From: JBHJGO01 sp050331715
GTDB taxonomy: Bacteria > Cyanobacteriota > Cyanobacteriia > Cyanobacteriales > Microcoleaceae
Reading direction: 5' to 3'
NCBI GenBank assembly: GCA_050331715.1
Contig: JBHJGO010000051.1
Coordinates: 1 to 64,000, forward strand
DNA: 64,000 nucleotides
The position numbers were made by a program, and so were the translations under genes. Under the pieces are notes generated by a model. It did no database searches. It saw nothing but the letters and a program-made list of their open reading frames with translations, and was not told the DNA's origin. Below, one piece after another: positions 34,022 to 42,721 of this stretch (within the stretch, counting starts at the first letter, position 1; each line of letters starts with the position of its first letter).

Positions 34022-35377
34022 CTAATCTGGAGCTTGTAACGGCAGCGTAATGGTAAATTTGCTCCCTTTGCCTGGTTCAGAATCAACGGTAATTTGCCCC
34101 CCATGCTTGTCACGAATAATTTCCTGGGAAATTGCCAATCCAAATCCGGTTCCCTTGCCAGCCTCTTTGGTGGTGAACAGATATTCAAAAATATTTTGCT
34201 TGATCTCCTCAGAAATTCCAGACCCATTATCCGCGACGATAACCTTGACTTGATCATGCTCAAGATTCAGCTCAGTCTGAATAGTGATTTGATTCGGATT
34301 TGCCTTAATCTCTACCAGGTTTCTAGCTTGATTTGCTTCTTCCAAAGCATCAATCGCATTGGCAATCAGATTCATAAAAACCTGATTTAAGGGGCCTGGA
34401 TAACAACTAATTTCTGGCAGATCGCCATAGTCTCGGATCACCTGGATTTCTGGCCGACGATTATTGGCTTTCAATCGATGTTGCAGAATTAGCAGGGTGC
34501 CATCGATACCTTCATTCAAGTTCATGAGAGAGGGGCGATTGCCGCTATCATTTCTGGACAGGGTTCTTAAACTTTGACTGACTTCGCGAATTCGATCAAT
34601 TCCCAGTTGCATTGAGTTCAAGAGCTTTGGCAAATCTTCCCTGAGATAATCCAGCTCAATTTCCTCAATCATTGTAACGATAGACGGATCGGGAGTTGTC
34701 CATTTTTCTTGATAGAGGTCAAGCAGATGGAGTAGATCTGCAACGGAATCTTGCATCAAGTCTAAATTGCCGGCTAAGAATCCAATGGGATTATTGATCT
34801 CGTGGGCAATGCCAGCTATTAACTGTCCCAAGGTTGACATCTTTTCCGTTTGAATCAATCGGCTGTGGGTAATCTGCAACTCCTCCAGTGCTGCTTCTGC
34901 CTTGCGTTTTTCCTCTAGAACGCGTAAATTCGCAGCTTCAAGTTCGTCTTTCGTTTCTCTCAGCTTTAATTCTGTTTGTTTTCTTAAAGAAATATCAGTA
35001 ATTAATAGCGTATACCGAGTAATAATATTGTCTGTCTGTATAATAGGCTGACCATCCACTAAGAGCGCTTTCGAGACTTGGAGGGGTTGGTTTAGAGGAG
35101 TGGAACTCAGACTGGGCTTCTCAGTAAATTCAAATTTGAAGTCCTCGCCTTTGATGAGTCGTTCACGGATGTATTGAGTCTGTTGCTTGATCTCTTGAGA
35201 GTTCTTTGTCAGAACGTTGAAGAACTTTTGTCCAATCAGCTCCTCAGATAATCGGCCCGTATATTCAGCGAAAGCCAAATTTACCCAGACTAACCGTCCT
35301 GCCCGATCAATTAGACCCAGTAGTAGATCACCATGGGTTATCAAACCCTGTATCATTGCTTCAGGTAATTCCAGCAC
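34022..35377 (-). CDS. PAS-domain sensor histidine kinase
   Basis: 451 residues, soluble. A PAS fold (about residues 10-60, LLGLIDRAGRLVWVNLAFAEY), a second segment to about 135, a coiled coil (KLRETKDELEAANLRVLEEKRK-like heptads), then a histidine region with His192 in GIAHEINNPIGFLAGN. The ATPase domain follows (N-box ANAIDALEEA, G1 VADNGSGISEE, G2 GTGFGLAISQ). HEINNPIGF is typical of cyanobacterial kinases that work without a membrane sensor. The arsenate-reductase-like gene lies nine bases upstream on the same strand. No regulator is adjacent. The PAS ligand is unknown. Confidence 0.9.
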   Translation of the reverse strand: MLELPEAMIQGLITHGDLLLGLIDRAGRLVWVNLAFAEYTGRLSEELIGQKFFNVLTKNSQEIKQQTQYIRERLIKGEDFKFEFTEKPSLSSTPLNQPLQVSKALLVDGQPIIQTDNIITRYTLLITDISLRKQTELKLRETKDELEAANLRVLEEKRKAEAALEELQITHSRLIQTEKMSTLGQLIAGIAHEINNPIGFLAGNLDLMQDSVADLLHLLDLYQEKWTTPDPSIVTMIEEIELDYLREDLPKLLNSMQLGIDRIREVSQSLRTLSRNDSGNRPSLMNLNEGIDGTLLILQHRLKANNRRPEIQVIRDYGDLPEISCYPGPLNQVFMNLIANAIDALEEANQARNLVEIKANPNQITIQTELNLEHDQVKVIVADNGSGISEEIKQNIFEYLFTTKEAGKGTGFGLAISQEIIRDKHGGQITVDSEPGKGSKFTITLPLQAPD

Positions 35378-35386
35378 GTTAGTCCG

Positions 35387-35827
35387 TTAGACAGTCTGTA
35401 CAGCATCTCGCCGACCTGAGACGTAGGCAAGTAAAATCCGACTCATATCGTCTCGAACCCGACGAAACACGACGAGTTTCTCCTCCTCTGTTCCGGTTGC
35501 TTCTGCTGGATCAGGAAAGGCAAAGTGATGACGTTTCACCGCGTTGGGCAAAACAGGGCAACTTTGATCAGCTTGATCGCAAACGGTGATCACCGTATCA
35601 ATCGGTTGGTCGAAGAAAGCGTTGATATGCTTGCAGGTACTTTTCGAGATATCAATCCCCAGTTCTAGCATCACCTTAACAGCTAGGGGATGAACCTGCG
35701 GGGCAGGATTGGTTCCGGCGCTCTGGGCATCAACCAAATCGTCGGCCAATTCCCGCACAAATCCTTCTGCCATCTGACTTCGACAAGAGTTCCCCGTACA
35801 TAAAATGATTAGTCTTGGCTGATTCAT
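35387..35827 (-). CDS. arsC: Arsenate reductase, low-molecular-weight phosphatase type
   Basis: 146 residues of the LMW protein-tyrosine-phosphatase fold: the P-loop CTGNSCRSQMAEGF with catalytic Cys10 and second Cys15, INAFFDQPIDTVITVCDQAD, and CPVLPNAVKRHHFAFPDPAEA. The extra cysteine pair in VCDQADQSC matches the thioredoxin-linked ArsC branch, which reduces arsenate to arsenite. A plain phosphatase is the alternative. It heads a two-gene minus-strand unit with the PAS kinase, nine bases away. No arsenite exporter is nearby. Confidence 0.85.
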   Translation of the reverse strand: MNQPRLIILCTGNSCRSQMAEGFVRELADDLVDAQSAGTNPAPQVHPLAVKVMLELGIDISKSTCKHINAFFDQPIDTVITVCDQADQSCPVLPNAVKRHHFAFPDPAEATGTEEEKLVVFRRVRDDMSRILLAYVSGRRDAVQTV

Positions 35828-36078
35828 ATCCGACTAGTGGTCTAATAATTAAAAATTTAAGAGAAAGCTCTATGGGCTGACACACCTCTATGATGTGTAG
35901 AAAAGCTCTTGCCCTCTGCTATCCTATCTCAAAAACCTTAGAGCACTGAAGGTTAACTGGATTAGAACTGAGTCCCATAGAGGCAATAGAGAATCCGGTA
36001 AAAATTTTAAGTTTCCTCTGGGGAATTCTTGAGTCAGAATTGAGCTAGTGCCGTATGTGAAATTTTTGAGCTTTACCT

Positions 36079-37233
36079 GTGGATGAGATAGAGCGGTGTT
36101 ACCAAATTTTGAATCTCCAGCCAGGAGCTTCTGTGGAAGAAATCAAGCAGGCTTACCGCAGTCTAGCACTCCTATGGCATCCTGATCGCTATCCACAGGA
36201 TGGTCTCTTGCAACTTGAAGCAGAACAGAAGTTCAAAGAAATCAGTTATGCTTACAATCAACTGCGGTTTGTGTCAAGGTTGTCCCAATCTGCTCAACCC
36301 CCCGCAGCTCAGCAAGAGAATGCTGCCAAATCTTCACCGCGATCTAGCCAAAGAAATTCTCCGCCATACTCGCAGAGATACAGCCATCGGCAATACGGTC
36401 AAAAGGTTGAACCTCCTTTCTCAACTACTCGACCCGTGTCCAATGATGGTTTTATTCCCTGGGGTTGGCTGACTGGAACCCTGATTGGCTATGGGATTAC
36501 GGGTGGGATTTTGGAATTCCTCGGCGTTCCAGGCTGGGCCTGGATGTTTACCTGGTTTGCCTGGTTTGCCATTGCCCTGACAATTTCCAGTAGTCCTGGG
36601 TTGCAGCAATCCTGGTTCATGGTGTTGATGGTGGCTGGAGGGGCTGCGGGTTGGATTGCTGGACATATCATGTTTCAGGCAGAGTCTCCTGGGCTATTGG
36701 CGAGCTTGATTTTTTCAATCGTTGGGATTGCATTAGGAGCCATTGCTGCATCGGATGCTTCAACCTGGCTGTTAATTTGGGCTTTCACCGTCTCTGGCAT
36801 TCTAGTGATAACGGGTTGCTTGGTTGGTGCATCTGATCTCTCCATCATTGGCTTCAAGGCTTTTGTGGGGGGAATAATAGGGATGGTGGTGGGAGTCTTG
36901 CTGGGGATTGCCTCCGATGCGATGTTTAAATCTCGCAGTAGAATTGGTGCGGGTCGAGTTTTTGGGTTCTGGTTTGGTGGCTGGTATGGAACTTGGGTAG
37001 GAGCAGGGGGGTCTAAAGTGATGGTTCCAATCATTGGAGATATTCATCAGAGCTTGGTTTTTGGAGCCTGGGGAGCGATCGCTGTAGTTGCAGGTGTGGT
37101 TGCTCAGATGGTAGCAGGGGAGAAGCTGACAGAATCGTGGGACGAATTTGCAACGTTTCTGATTTTACTTGGGGTTTCTAGCCTGGGCCTGCTCGTTGGA
37201 TCATGGCTAGTGAAGGATGCTATCGCTTTGTAG
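36079..37233 (+). CDS. DnaJ-domain membrane protein
   Basis: 384 residues starting at GTG 36079. Residues 1-65 are a J domain (CYQILNLQPGASVEEIKQAY, the catalytic HPD in LLWHPDRYPQ, and FKEISYAYNQLR), which would recruit and stimulate an Hsp70. A Ser/Pro/Gln-rich linker to about 120 leads to eight or so glycine-rich hydrophobic helices in a repeating pattern (GITGGILEFLG, AIALTISSSPG and GIIGMVVGVLLG). So the J domain is anchored to a membrane through a channel-like or glycine-zipper region. The next gene, 12 nt on, encodes a P-loop ATPase, and the two form a tight pair. The role is unknown. Confidence 0.8.
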   Translation: MDEIERCYQILNLQPGASVEEIKQAYRSLALLWHPDRYPQDGLLQLEAEQKFKEISYAYNQLRFVSRLSQSAQPPAAQQENAAKSSPRSSQRNSPPYSQRYSHRQYGQKVEPPFSTTRPVSNDGFIPWGWLTGTLIGYGITGGILEFLGVPGWAWMFTWFAWFAIALTISSSPGLQQSWFMVLMVAGGAAGWIAGHIMFQAESPGLLASLIFSIVGIALGAIAASDASTWLLIWAFTVSGILVITGCLVGASDLSIIGFKAFVGGIIGMVVGVLLGIASDAMFKSRSRIGAGRVFGFWFGGWYGTWVGAGGSKVMVPIIGDIHQSLVFGAWGAIAVVAGVVAQMVAGEKLTESWDEFATFLILLGVSSLGLLVGSWLVKDAIAL

Positions 37234-37245
37234 AAACAAGTCAGT

Positions 37246-38553
37246 ATGGAACTAGATACCCGACGATTTTTTCGCGCTGCCAATCCAGCCAAGACACTCA
37301 ATATCAGTGAGCAAGAAGATTACTCCTATTACGTTGACTTTTCTGATGTCAGAGGTGGGAAGTTAATTGAGCAGATTGCCCGTACCATTACTCGGCTTTC
37401 ACCGGATAGCCCGACGTGTCAGTTGTTTACTGGACATATTGGCTCTGGAAAATCAACAGAACTACTGCGTCTCAAGTCCCTATTGGAAGCGGAAGATTTT
37501 CACGTCATTTACTTTGAGTCTAGCCAGGATTTAGATATGGCGGACGTTGAGATTACTGATATTTTATTGGCCATTTCCCGTCAGGTGAGTGACAATATTG
37601 AACAGCTTAAAATTACCCTGGAGACAACTCGATTTAAGGATCTGCTGCAGGGAATTATTGATATTTTCAAGCCGCAAATTCAGTTGTCTGATGCAAGTAA
37701 CGGTTTGTCGCAAGCCATTGCTCAGATCACCGTCAAAACGAAGGATAGCCGCGAACTCCGATCTCTGATGCGGCAATACCTGGGGCCTCGAACTAACAAT
37801 ATTCTAGAGGCAATCAACGGCGAGCTCCTGGAGCCAACGGTCGAACAACTGAAGCAACGGGGTAAAGCAGGTCTGGTTATCATCATTGATAATCTGGATC
37901 GGATTATGAATTCCAGGACTGCCACCGGACGACCCCAACCAGAGTACTTATTTGTTGATCAAGGAGATCAACTGAATCAGTTGCGATGTCATGTGGTTTA
38001 TACGATTCCCCTTGGTTTGATTTTTTCCAGTGACTTGGGTCGATTAGTGGCGCGGTTTGGTAGCGATCCGAAGTCTTTGCCGATGGTTCCGGTAAAGTTG
38101 CTCAATGGTCAACCCTGTGAACCGGGTCTAGGACGTTTGCGGGAGTTAGTCATTGCTCGCGCCTTTCCAAAGGCTGACAAAGCTGATGCACTCCAATTCG
38201 TCCCTCAAGTGTTTGACCAGTTATCTACCCTAGACCGATTGTGCTTGGCCAGTGGAGGACATGTTCGCAGTCTGCTCGTTTTGCTGTATAGCTGTCTACA
38301 ACGCGAAGATCCTCCCCTGTCACGGGATAATCTGGAACAGGTGATTTTACAACGTCGTCACCAATTGCTCCTGGCGATTGAATCGGAGGAATGGGGCAAG
38401 CTACGACAAGTTCATCAAACGAAACGACTCAGTGGTTTGAGTGAATACCAACCTTTGCTCCGCAGTCTTTGGGTGTTTGAGTATCACTTCCAGAAGGATT
38501 TCTGGTTCGACGTGAATCCTATCCTTGCTGAAGCGCCGGAGTTCACTCAGTAA
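37246..38553 (+). CDS. P-loop ATPase of STAND/KAP-like type
   Basis: 435 residues. Walker A is GHIGSGKSTELL at 63-74 and Walker B VIIIDNLDRIM with Asp215. Helical domains surround the core and continue to the C-terminus, where the pattern ASGGHVRSLLVLLYSCL resembles the regulatory winged-helix part of AAA/STAND proteins. It has no sensor repeats, nuclease or transmembrane segment. It follows the DnaJ-membrane gene by 12 nt, suggesting a joint function, for example ATP-driven handling of a membrane or envelope substrate with Hsp70 help. The biochemical role is not known to me. Confidence 0.7.
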   Translation: MELDTRRFFRAANPAKTLNISEQEDYSYYVDFSDVRGGKLIEQIARTITRLSPDSPTCQLFTGHIGSGKSTELLRLKSLLEAEDFHVIYFESSQDLDMADVEITDILLAISRQVSDNIEQLKITLETTRFKDLLQGIIDIFKPQIQLSDASNGLSQAIAQITVKTKDSRELRSLMRQYLGPRTNNILEAINGELLEPTVEQLKQRGKAGLVIIIDNLDRIMNSRTATGRPQPEYLFVDQGDQLNQLRCHVVYTIPLGLIFSSDLGRLVARFGSDPKSLPMVPVKLLNGQPCEPGLGRLRELVIARAFPKADKADALQFVPQVFDQLSTLDRLCLASGGHVRSLLVLLYSCLQREDPPLSRDNLEQVILQRRHQLLLAIESEEWGKLRQVHQTKRLSGLSEYQPLLRSLWVFEYHFQKDFWFDVNPILAEAPEFTQ

Positions 38554-38671
38554 CCTTTCTTCAAAACCGCAGTACAGGCCCAAGTAAGTGATTTGCTAAA
38601 ATTATAAGGCTATAGATTTGGAGCTGGGTTTTCTACCTGGCAGACTCGACTTCCTGCACGAGAAGACCATT

Positions 38672-39169
38672 ATGCCGACGTTGTATCTTATCCGCCACGG
38701 AATTGCTGATGAACCAGAACTGCATCGAACTGATGAGGAACGAGCACTGACAAAAGAGGGCGATCGTAAAACACGCAAAGTCGCTCAAAAATTGCTGGAC
38801 ATGGGTGTGAGCTTTGACCTGATTCTCACTAGCCCCCTGGTTAGAGCCAGACAAACGGCTGAAATTTTGCAAGCGACAGGACTGGGCAAGCAACTAGAGG
38901 AATCTGAAATCCTTGCGCCAGCAGGACAGATCACCCAGTGGTTGGATTGGTATTATTCCTCTGAATCGAATCAACAAAAAACCATTGCACTTGTGGGCCA
39001 TCAACCGAACCTGGGAAACTGGGCTGAAATTTTAGTCTGGGGAGAGGCTAGAGGAGTACTGGTGGTTAAAAAAGCAGGAGTTATTGGTTTAACCCTGCCT
39101 GAGCAGGATTCTCCAGTGGGGAATAGCCAGCTATTTTGCCTGACTCCTCCTAAGTTTTTGCTGAGCTAA
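38672..39169 (+). CDS. sixA: Phosphohistidine phosphatase SixA-like
   Basis: About 165 residues from ATG 38672 (the frame is open 18 codons further up, but the family starts at MPTLYLIRHGIADE). RHG near residue 8 is the histidine-phosphatase signature; further catalytic residues are in TSPLVRARQTAEIL and VGHQPNLGNW. SixA removes phosphate from phosphohistidine of signalling phosphotransfer domains, and in enteric bacteria from the PTS protein NPr. With histidine kinases in the same window, a role in two-component turnover is possible but not shown by context. Confidence 0.88.
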   Translation: MPTLYLIRHGIADEPELHRTDEERALTKEGDRKTRKVAQKLLDMGVSFDLILTSPLVRARQTAEILQATGLGKQLEESEILAPAGQITQWLDWYYSSESNQQKTIALVGHQPNLGNWAEILVWGEARGVLVVKKAGVIGLTLPEQDSPVGNSQLFCLTPPKFLLS

Positions 39170-39286
39170 GTTTCCCTGGCAATTTATGTCGATATTTCCA
39201 GACAAACCAGCCCGGAGTCAACATCAGATGTTGAATTTGTTGTGTGAATACCGTAATTTAAAGGATAACTCTATCGAGAAACCATT

Positions 39287-40453
39287 ATGACTGTCGTAAG
39301 CGAATTCAAACCGGGCCTAGAAGGTATCCCTGCCACTCTATCCAGCATCAGTTACGTTGATGGAATTCAGGGGATTTTAGAATACCGAGGCATTCGGGTT
39401 GAAGAGCTTGCTGCTAGCAGCACCTTTCTAGAGGTTGCTTACCTGCTGATCTGGGGCAAGAAACCAATTCCAGAGGAACTAGAAAGCATTCGACATGAGA
39501 TCCAGTACCATCGCCGGATTAAGTATCGGATTCGGGACATGATGAAATGTTTCCCAGAAACGGGGCATCCGATGGATGCGCTTCAAACCTCTGCTGCTGC
39601 TCTAGGATTGTTCTATTCTCGCCGCGCCCTGGACGATCCGCAGTACATTCGCAAGGCTGTCGTAAGGTTGCTGGCTAAGATCCCGACGATGATTGCAGCA
39701 TTCAAGATGATGCGGAAGGGAAATGATCCGATTCAGCCGCGCGACGATTTAGAGTATTCTGCTAATTTTCTCTACATGCTGAATGAGCAGGAACCTGATC
39801 CGCTTGCTGCACAGGTGTTTGACGTTTGTCTAACTCTCCACGCTGAGCATACGATCAATGCTTCTACCTTCTCGGCTATGGTAACGGCATCCACCCTTAC
39901 AGATCCCTATGCTGTGGTTGCTTCCGCCGTTGGAACCCTAGCAGGGCCGCTGCATGGTGGGGCCAATGAGGAAGTCTTAGGAATGTTAGAAGCAATTGGT
40001 TCCGTTAATAACGTTCGGCCCTTTGTTGATCAGTTGATGGAAACCAAATCCAAAATTATGGGATTCGGTCATCGAGTCTACAAGGTCAAAGATCCCAGAG
40101 CAACTATTCTGCAACAGTTGGCAGAGAAGCTATTCGACAAGTTTGGCTATGACAAATACTATGAAATTGCTCTGGAATTAGAAGCTGTGGTGAGTGAGCG
40201 TCTGGGTCACAAAGGCGTTTATCCCAATGTCGATTTCTACTCAGGTCTGGTCTATCGCAAGCTGGGCATTCCGGATGATTTGTTCACGCCGATTTTTGCC
40301 ATTGCCCGCGTCGCCGGTTGGTTAGCCCATTGGAAAGAACAAATTGGTACAAATCGGATTTTCCGTCCGACCCAAATTTATACCGGAAGCCATAGCGAAC
40401 CCTATATTCCTATCCAGGAGCGAGCTGTTTCGGTGAATAATCATCACCCATAG
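39287..40453 (+). CDS. gltA: Citrate synthase
   Basis: Condenses acetyl-CoA and oxaloacetate; the entry step of the cyanobacterial TCA branch and glutamate synthesis. 388 residues, the short prokaryotic type: an N-terminal SYVDGIQGILEYRGI, the helical body LYMLNEQEPD, the catalytic-histidine region CLTLHAEHTINASTF, GPLHGGANEEVL, GFGHRVYKVKDPRA, and the acidic catalytic residue in PNVDFYSGLVY. The C-terminal IARVAGWLAHWKEQI completes the family pattern. It is a single gene between sixA and a large unknown protein. Confidence 0.96.
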   Translation: MTVVSEFKPGLEGIPATLSSISYVDGIQGILEYRGIRVEELAASSTFLEVAYLLIWGKKPIPEELESIRHEIQYHRRIKYRIRDMMKCFPETGHPMDALQTSAAALGLFYSRRALDDPQYIRKAVVRLLAKIPTMIAAFKMMRKGNDPIQPRDDLEYSANFLYMLNEQEPDPLAAQVFDVCLTLHAEHTINASTFSAMVTASTLTDPYAVVASAVGTLAGPLHGGANEEVLGMLEAIGSVNNVRPFVDQLMETKSKIMGFGHRVYKVKDPRATILQQLAEKLFDKFGYDKYYEIALELEAVVSERLGHKGVYPNVDFYSGLVYRKLGIPDDLFTPIFAIARVAGWLAHWKEQIGTNRIFRPTQIYTGSHSEPYIPIQERAVSVNNHHP

Positions 40454-40600
40454 AGGAGGCTGTCTGACGGTGTTGGCTGAATTGGAATCGGAGTTTCTTC
40501 AAAGCTTTGAAGTTAACTGATAGGCTGGAGGTAGCGGTGCAATCTACTGAAATGACTGTTTTGTCTAAGTTCCGATTCACAGCTCTTCAGCCTTTTGGTA

Positions 40601-42679
40601 ATGACACACGTATATCTCAAAGACATCTATGCTGATGTTCAGGATCCTGGTCAGGTTCTAGGCACCCAAAGCACCTGTGGCATGCTCCGCCAGGGTGTTG
40701 ACCAAGAACGGAGTCTCTCAATTGACAATGGAGCTTTACGAATTCCATTCATTCGGTGTCCTGGCTGGGGCAAACAAGGAATCGCCTACGGCCCCTACGA
40801 ACGGCAGAGTGGTCTAACCCTGGCTGTTCTGTTGCTGAATGGCCATAACAATTCCGAGACTGGAGATCTAAAGCAAAGTTTTGTTAGACGAGTCGCCCGT
40901 TGGGTTTTGGGAACGGGTGCATTTAGTCCCTGGCAGCAGATCACAGGTCTTCTCCGCAGCCCCTACAAAGCCAGAATGCTGCAGCGATTGCGCTTCTGGT
41001 TCAACCATGCCCCTCAACGATTCAAGGGGCCAATCCTCAAAGATAACTTAGCCATAGGCTGGTTTCCCAGGCCAGTTCCGGATGATCCGGCTCAAACAGG
41101 CCATACCATGCTGGTACGATCCTCAATGCCTCAGAATGGAGCCGTTCATGTGCGGACGGGTCAAGCCCTGCCCATGGCGCTTCCAGATATTCAGAACCTA
41201 CAAATCTACTATCTGATTGTTCTTCGGCCCAAGGGGGCAGCCTATTATATCGCCTCTGTTCCGAATGCAAAGGGCATGGCCGCTTACCCGGAAATTCGGC
41301 CAATTGGGATTGATCCGTTGGGCCAGGAACCGCAATTATACGCTGGCATTCATCAAAGTGTTCTGGGGCAACTTGGATTCAGCACGGATACACGGGTTTA
41401 CAGTACTCAAGTCGATGTTGTATCCCAATGGTCAAACTGGTACGGAACAGCCCATAGTGCCAATCAACTCAGGGGATCGGGTTCTCTATCGGAAAGTTCT
41501 AGCGAGGAGAATGGAATCTGGCAGGTGATGCAAGGAGAATACCAGCGAACCACAGCCGGAATTATTGCTCAGGCAGATAACAGTTTGGCTGTGATCCACC
41601 CAGAAGCTCCCTCTGGTCTGGTACACGTCAAGGTAACTACCCCAACAGAAGTAACGCCAGTCGAGATATGGTGGCGGGTTCAAGATCAGGACAATTTCTG
41701 GAGTTTTTCAATCAGTTCTCAAAAGAGTGAACTGAAACTCAAACACAACGGCAACTGGCAAACCCTTGCCATCGAGGAAACAATTCGCCTGGCTCAAGAC
41801 ACCCTGAATACCCTGCAAATCCTAGATGACGGTCAGACCGCTTGCCTGTACTGCAATGGTCAACAGGTGTGTAGCGTTAGCGATTCACGGCTTCAGGAAT
41901 TTACCGCATTGGGCATATTCAGTCCTCAAGCCAATTCCCAACAGCACTTCTCCGATTTCGAGGCCCATCCTCGCCAGGTTTCATTGCCTGCCCAGTATAG
42001 AATTCGCAACCCTTGGAGTTTAGATCTGCCGAAGGATGATACTGCTCCTGCAATCACTGAAAATTTTGAAGGGCCAGCTCAGGAATTAACCAACAAGCAC
42101 TCAACTACAGGGGGTCAGGTCTGGCATAAACTCATGGGCACGGGAGCAATATGTTTGACGGGTGAGGCAAGTGCGAAGGTTCAGGCCAGTTGGCAACAGC
42201 CCCATCCTGGTCGTACTGCCTATGGCCTCGACTGGCATTGTCCTAACTTTGCGGATTTACAGGTTCAGATCACTGCCCCCGAACGCCATCAGGGGAAAAA
42301 AACGGAAGGGCGAGGCGGTCTGATTTTTTGGCAAGACCCGAAGAATTTTTTCGCAATTAGCAACTGTGTCAGCAGGATTCATGCGGGATCGGCGGTCTCC
42401 TGCTTTTTCTGCATTGATGGATATGAAGACCTTCATAGCGCGGTTTGGGCCAATACAGATGATCGAATTCAGTGGGGCGTTCCCGTTAGCTTCCGTGTTT
42501 GTTTTGATGGGATGCATTATCAGGCTATTCTTGAGGGTGAACCCATTATCTATCGAGCGCTAACGGATATCTTTCCAAAGATTGAGCCGCTAGCAATTCG
42601 TCGAGTGGGAATCATCGCTAACTGGGAATGGGGGGGCGGAGACATGGGCAGCCAGTTCAACCACTTTGTGGCCCGGTGA
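40601..42679 (+). CDS. Large protein with two concanavalin-like beta domains, function unknown
   Basis: 692 residues from ATG 40601 (a TTG six bases earlier is possible). After an N-terminal domain with no resemblance I recognise (residues 1-170, including CPGWGKQGIAYGPYERQSG), two regions look like LamG / 3-keto-disaccharide-hydrolase-type jelly rolls. The first is about 280-470 (WWRVQDQDNFWSFSISSQ, LQILDDGQTACLYCNGQQV). The second is about 500-692 (GGLIFWQDPKNFFAISNCVS, SFRVCFDGMHYQAILEGEPI). Each shows the repeated short beta strands and Trp/Phe-rich sugar-facing faces of carbohydrate binders. No signal peptide or transmembrane helix is evident. It ends 41 bases before the convergent sppA stop. 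Confidence 0.6.
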   Translation: MTHVYLKDIYADVQDPGQVLGTQSTCGMLRQGVDQERSLSIDNGALRIPFIRCPGWGKQGIAYGPYERQSGLTLAVLLLNGHNNSETGDLKQSFVRRVARWVLGTGAFSPWQQITGLLRSPYKARMLQRLRFWFNHAPQRFKGPILKDNLAIGWFPRPVPDDPAQTGHTMLVRSSMPQNGAVHVRTGQALPMALPDIQNLQIYYLIVLRPKGAAYYIASVPNAKGMAAYPEIRPIGIDPLGQEPQLYAGIHQSVLGQLGFSTDTRVYSTQVDVVSQWSNWYGTAHSANQLRGSGSLSESSSEENGIWQVMQGEYQRTTAGIIAQADNSLAVIHPEAPSGLVHVKVTTPTEVTPVEIWWRVQDQDNFWSFSISSQKSELKLKHNGNWQTLAIEETIRLAQDTLNTLQILDDGQTACLYCNGQQVCSVSDSRLQEFTALGIFSPQANSQQHFSDFEAHPRQVSLPAQYRIRNPWSLDLPKDDTAPAITENFEGPAQELTNKHSTTGGQVWHKLMGTGAICLTGEASAKVQASWQQPHPGRTAYGLDWHCPNFADLQVQITAPERHQGKKTEGRGGLIFWQDPKNFFAISNCVSRIHAGSAVSCFFCIDGYEDLHSAVWANTDDRIQWGVPVSFRVCFDGMHYQAILEGEPIIYRALTDIFPKIEPLAIRRVGIIANWEWGGGDMGSQFNHFVAR

Positions 42680-42706
42680 CATTAATACGAAAGGCTTCGG
42701 ATAGAT

Positions 42707-42721
42707 GGGGTGACCCACCCC
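42707..42721. terminator. Small hairpin between two convergent genes
   Basis: GGGGTG and CACCCC pair around a three-base ACC loop, its end touching the sppA stop codon. With genes converging here, a bidirectional end is plausible, but no T-tract follows in either direction. Confidence 0.3.
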
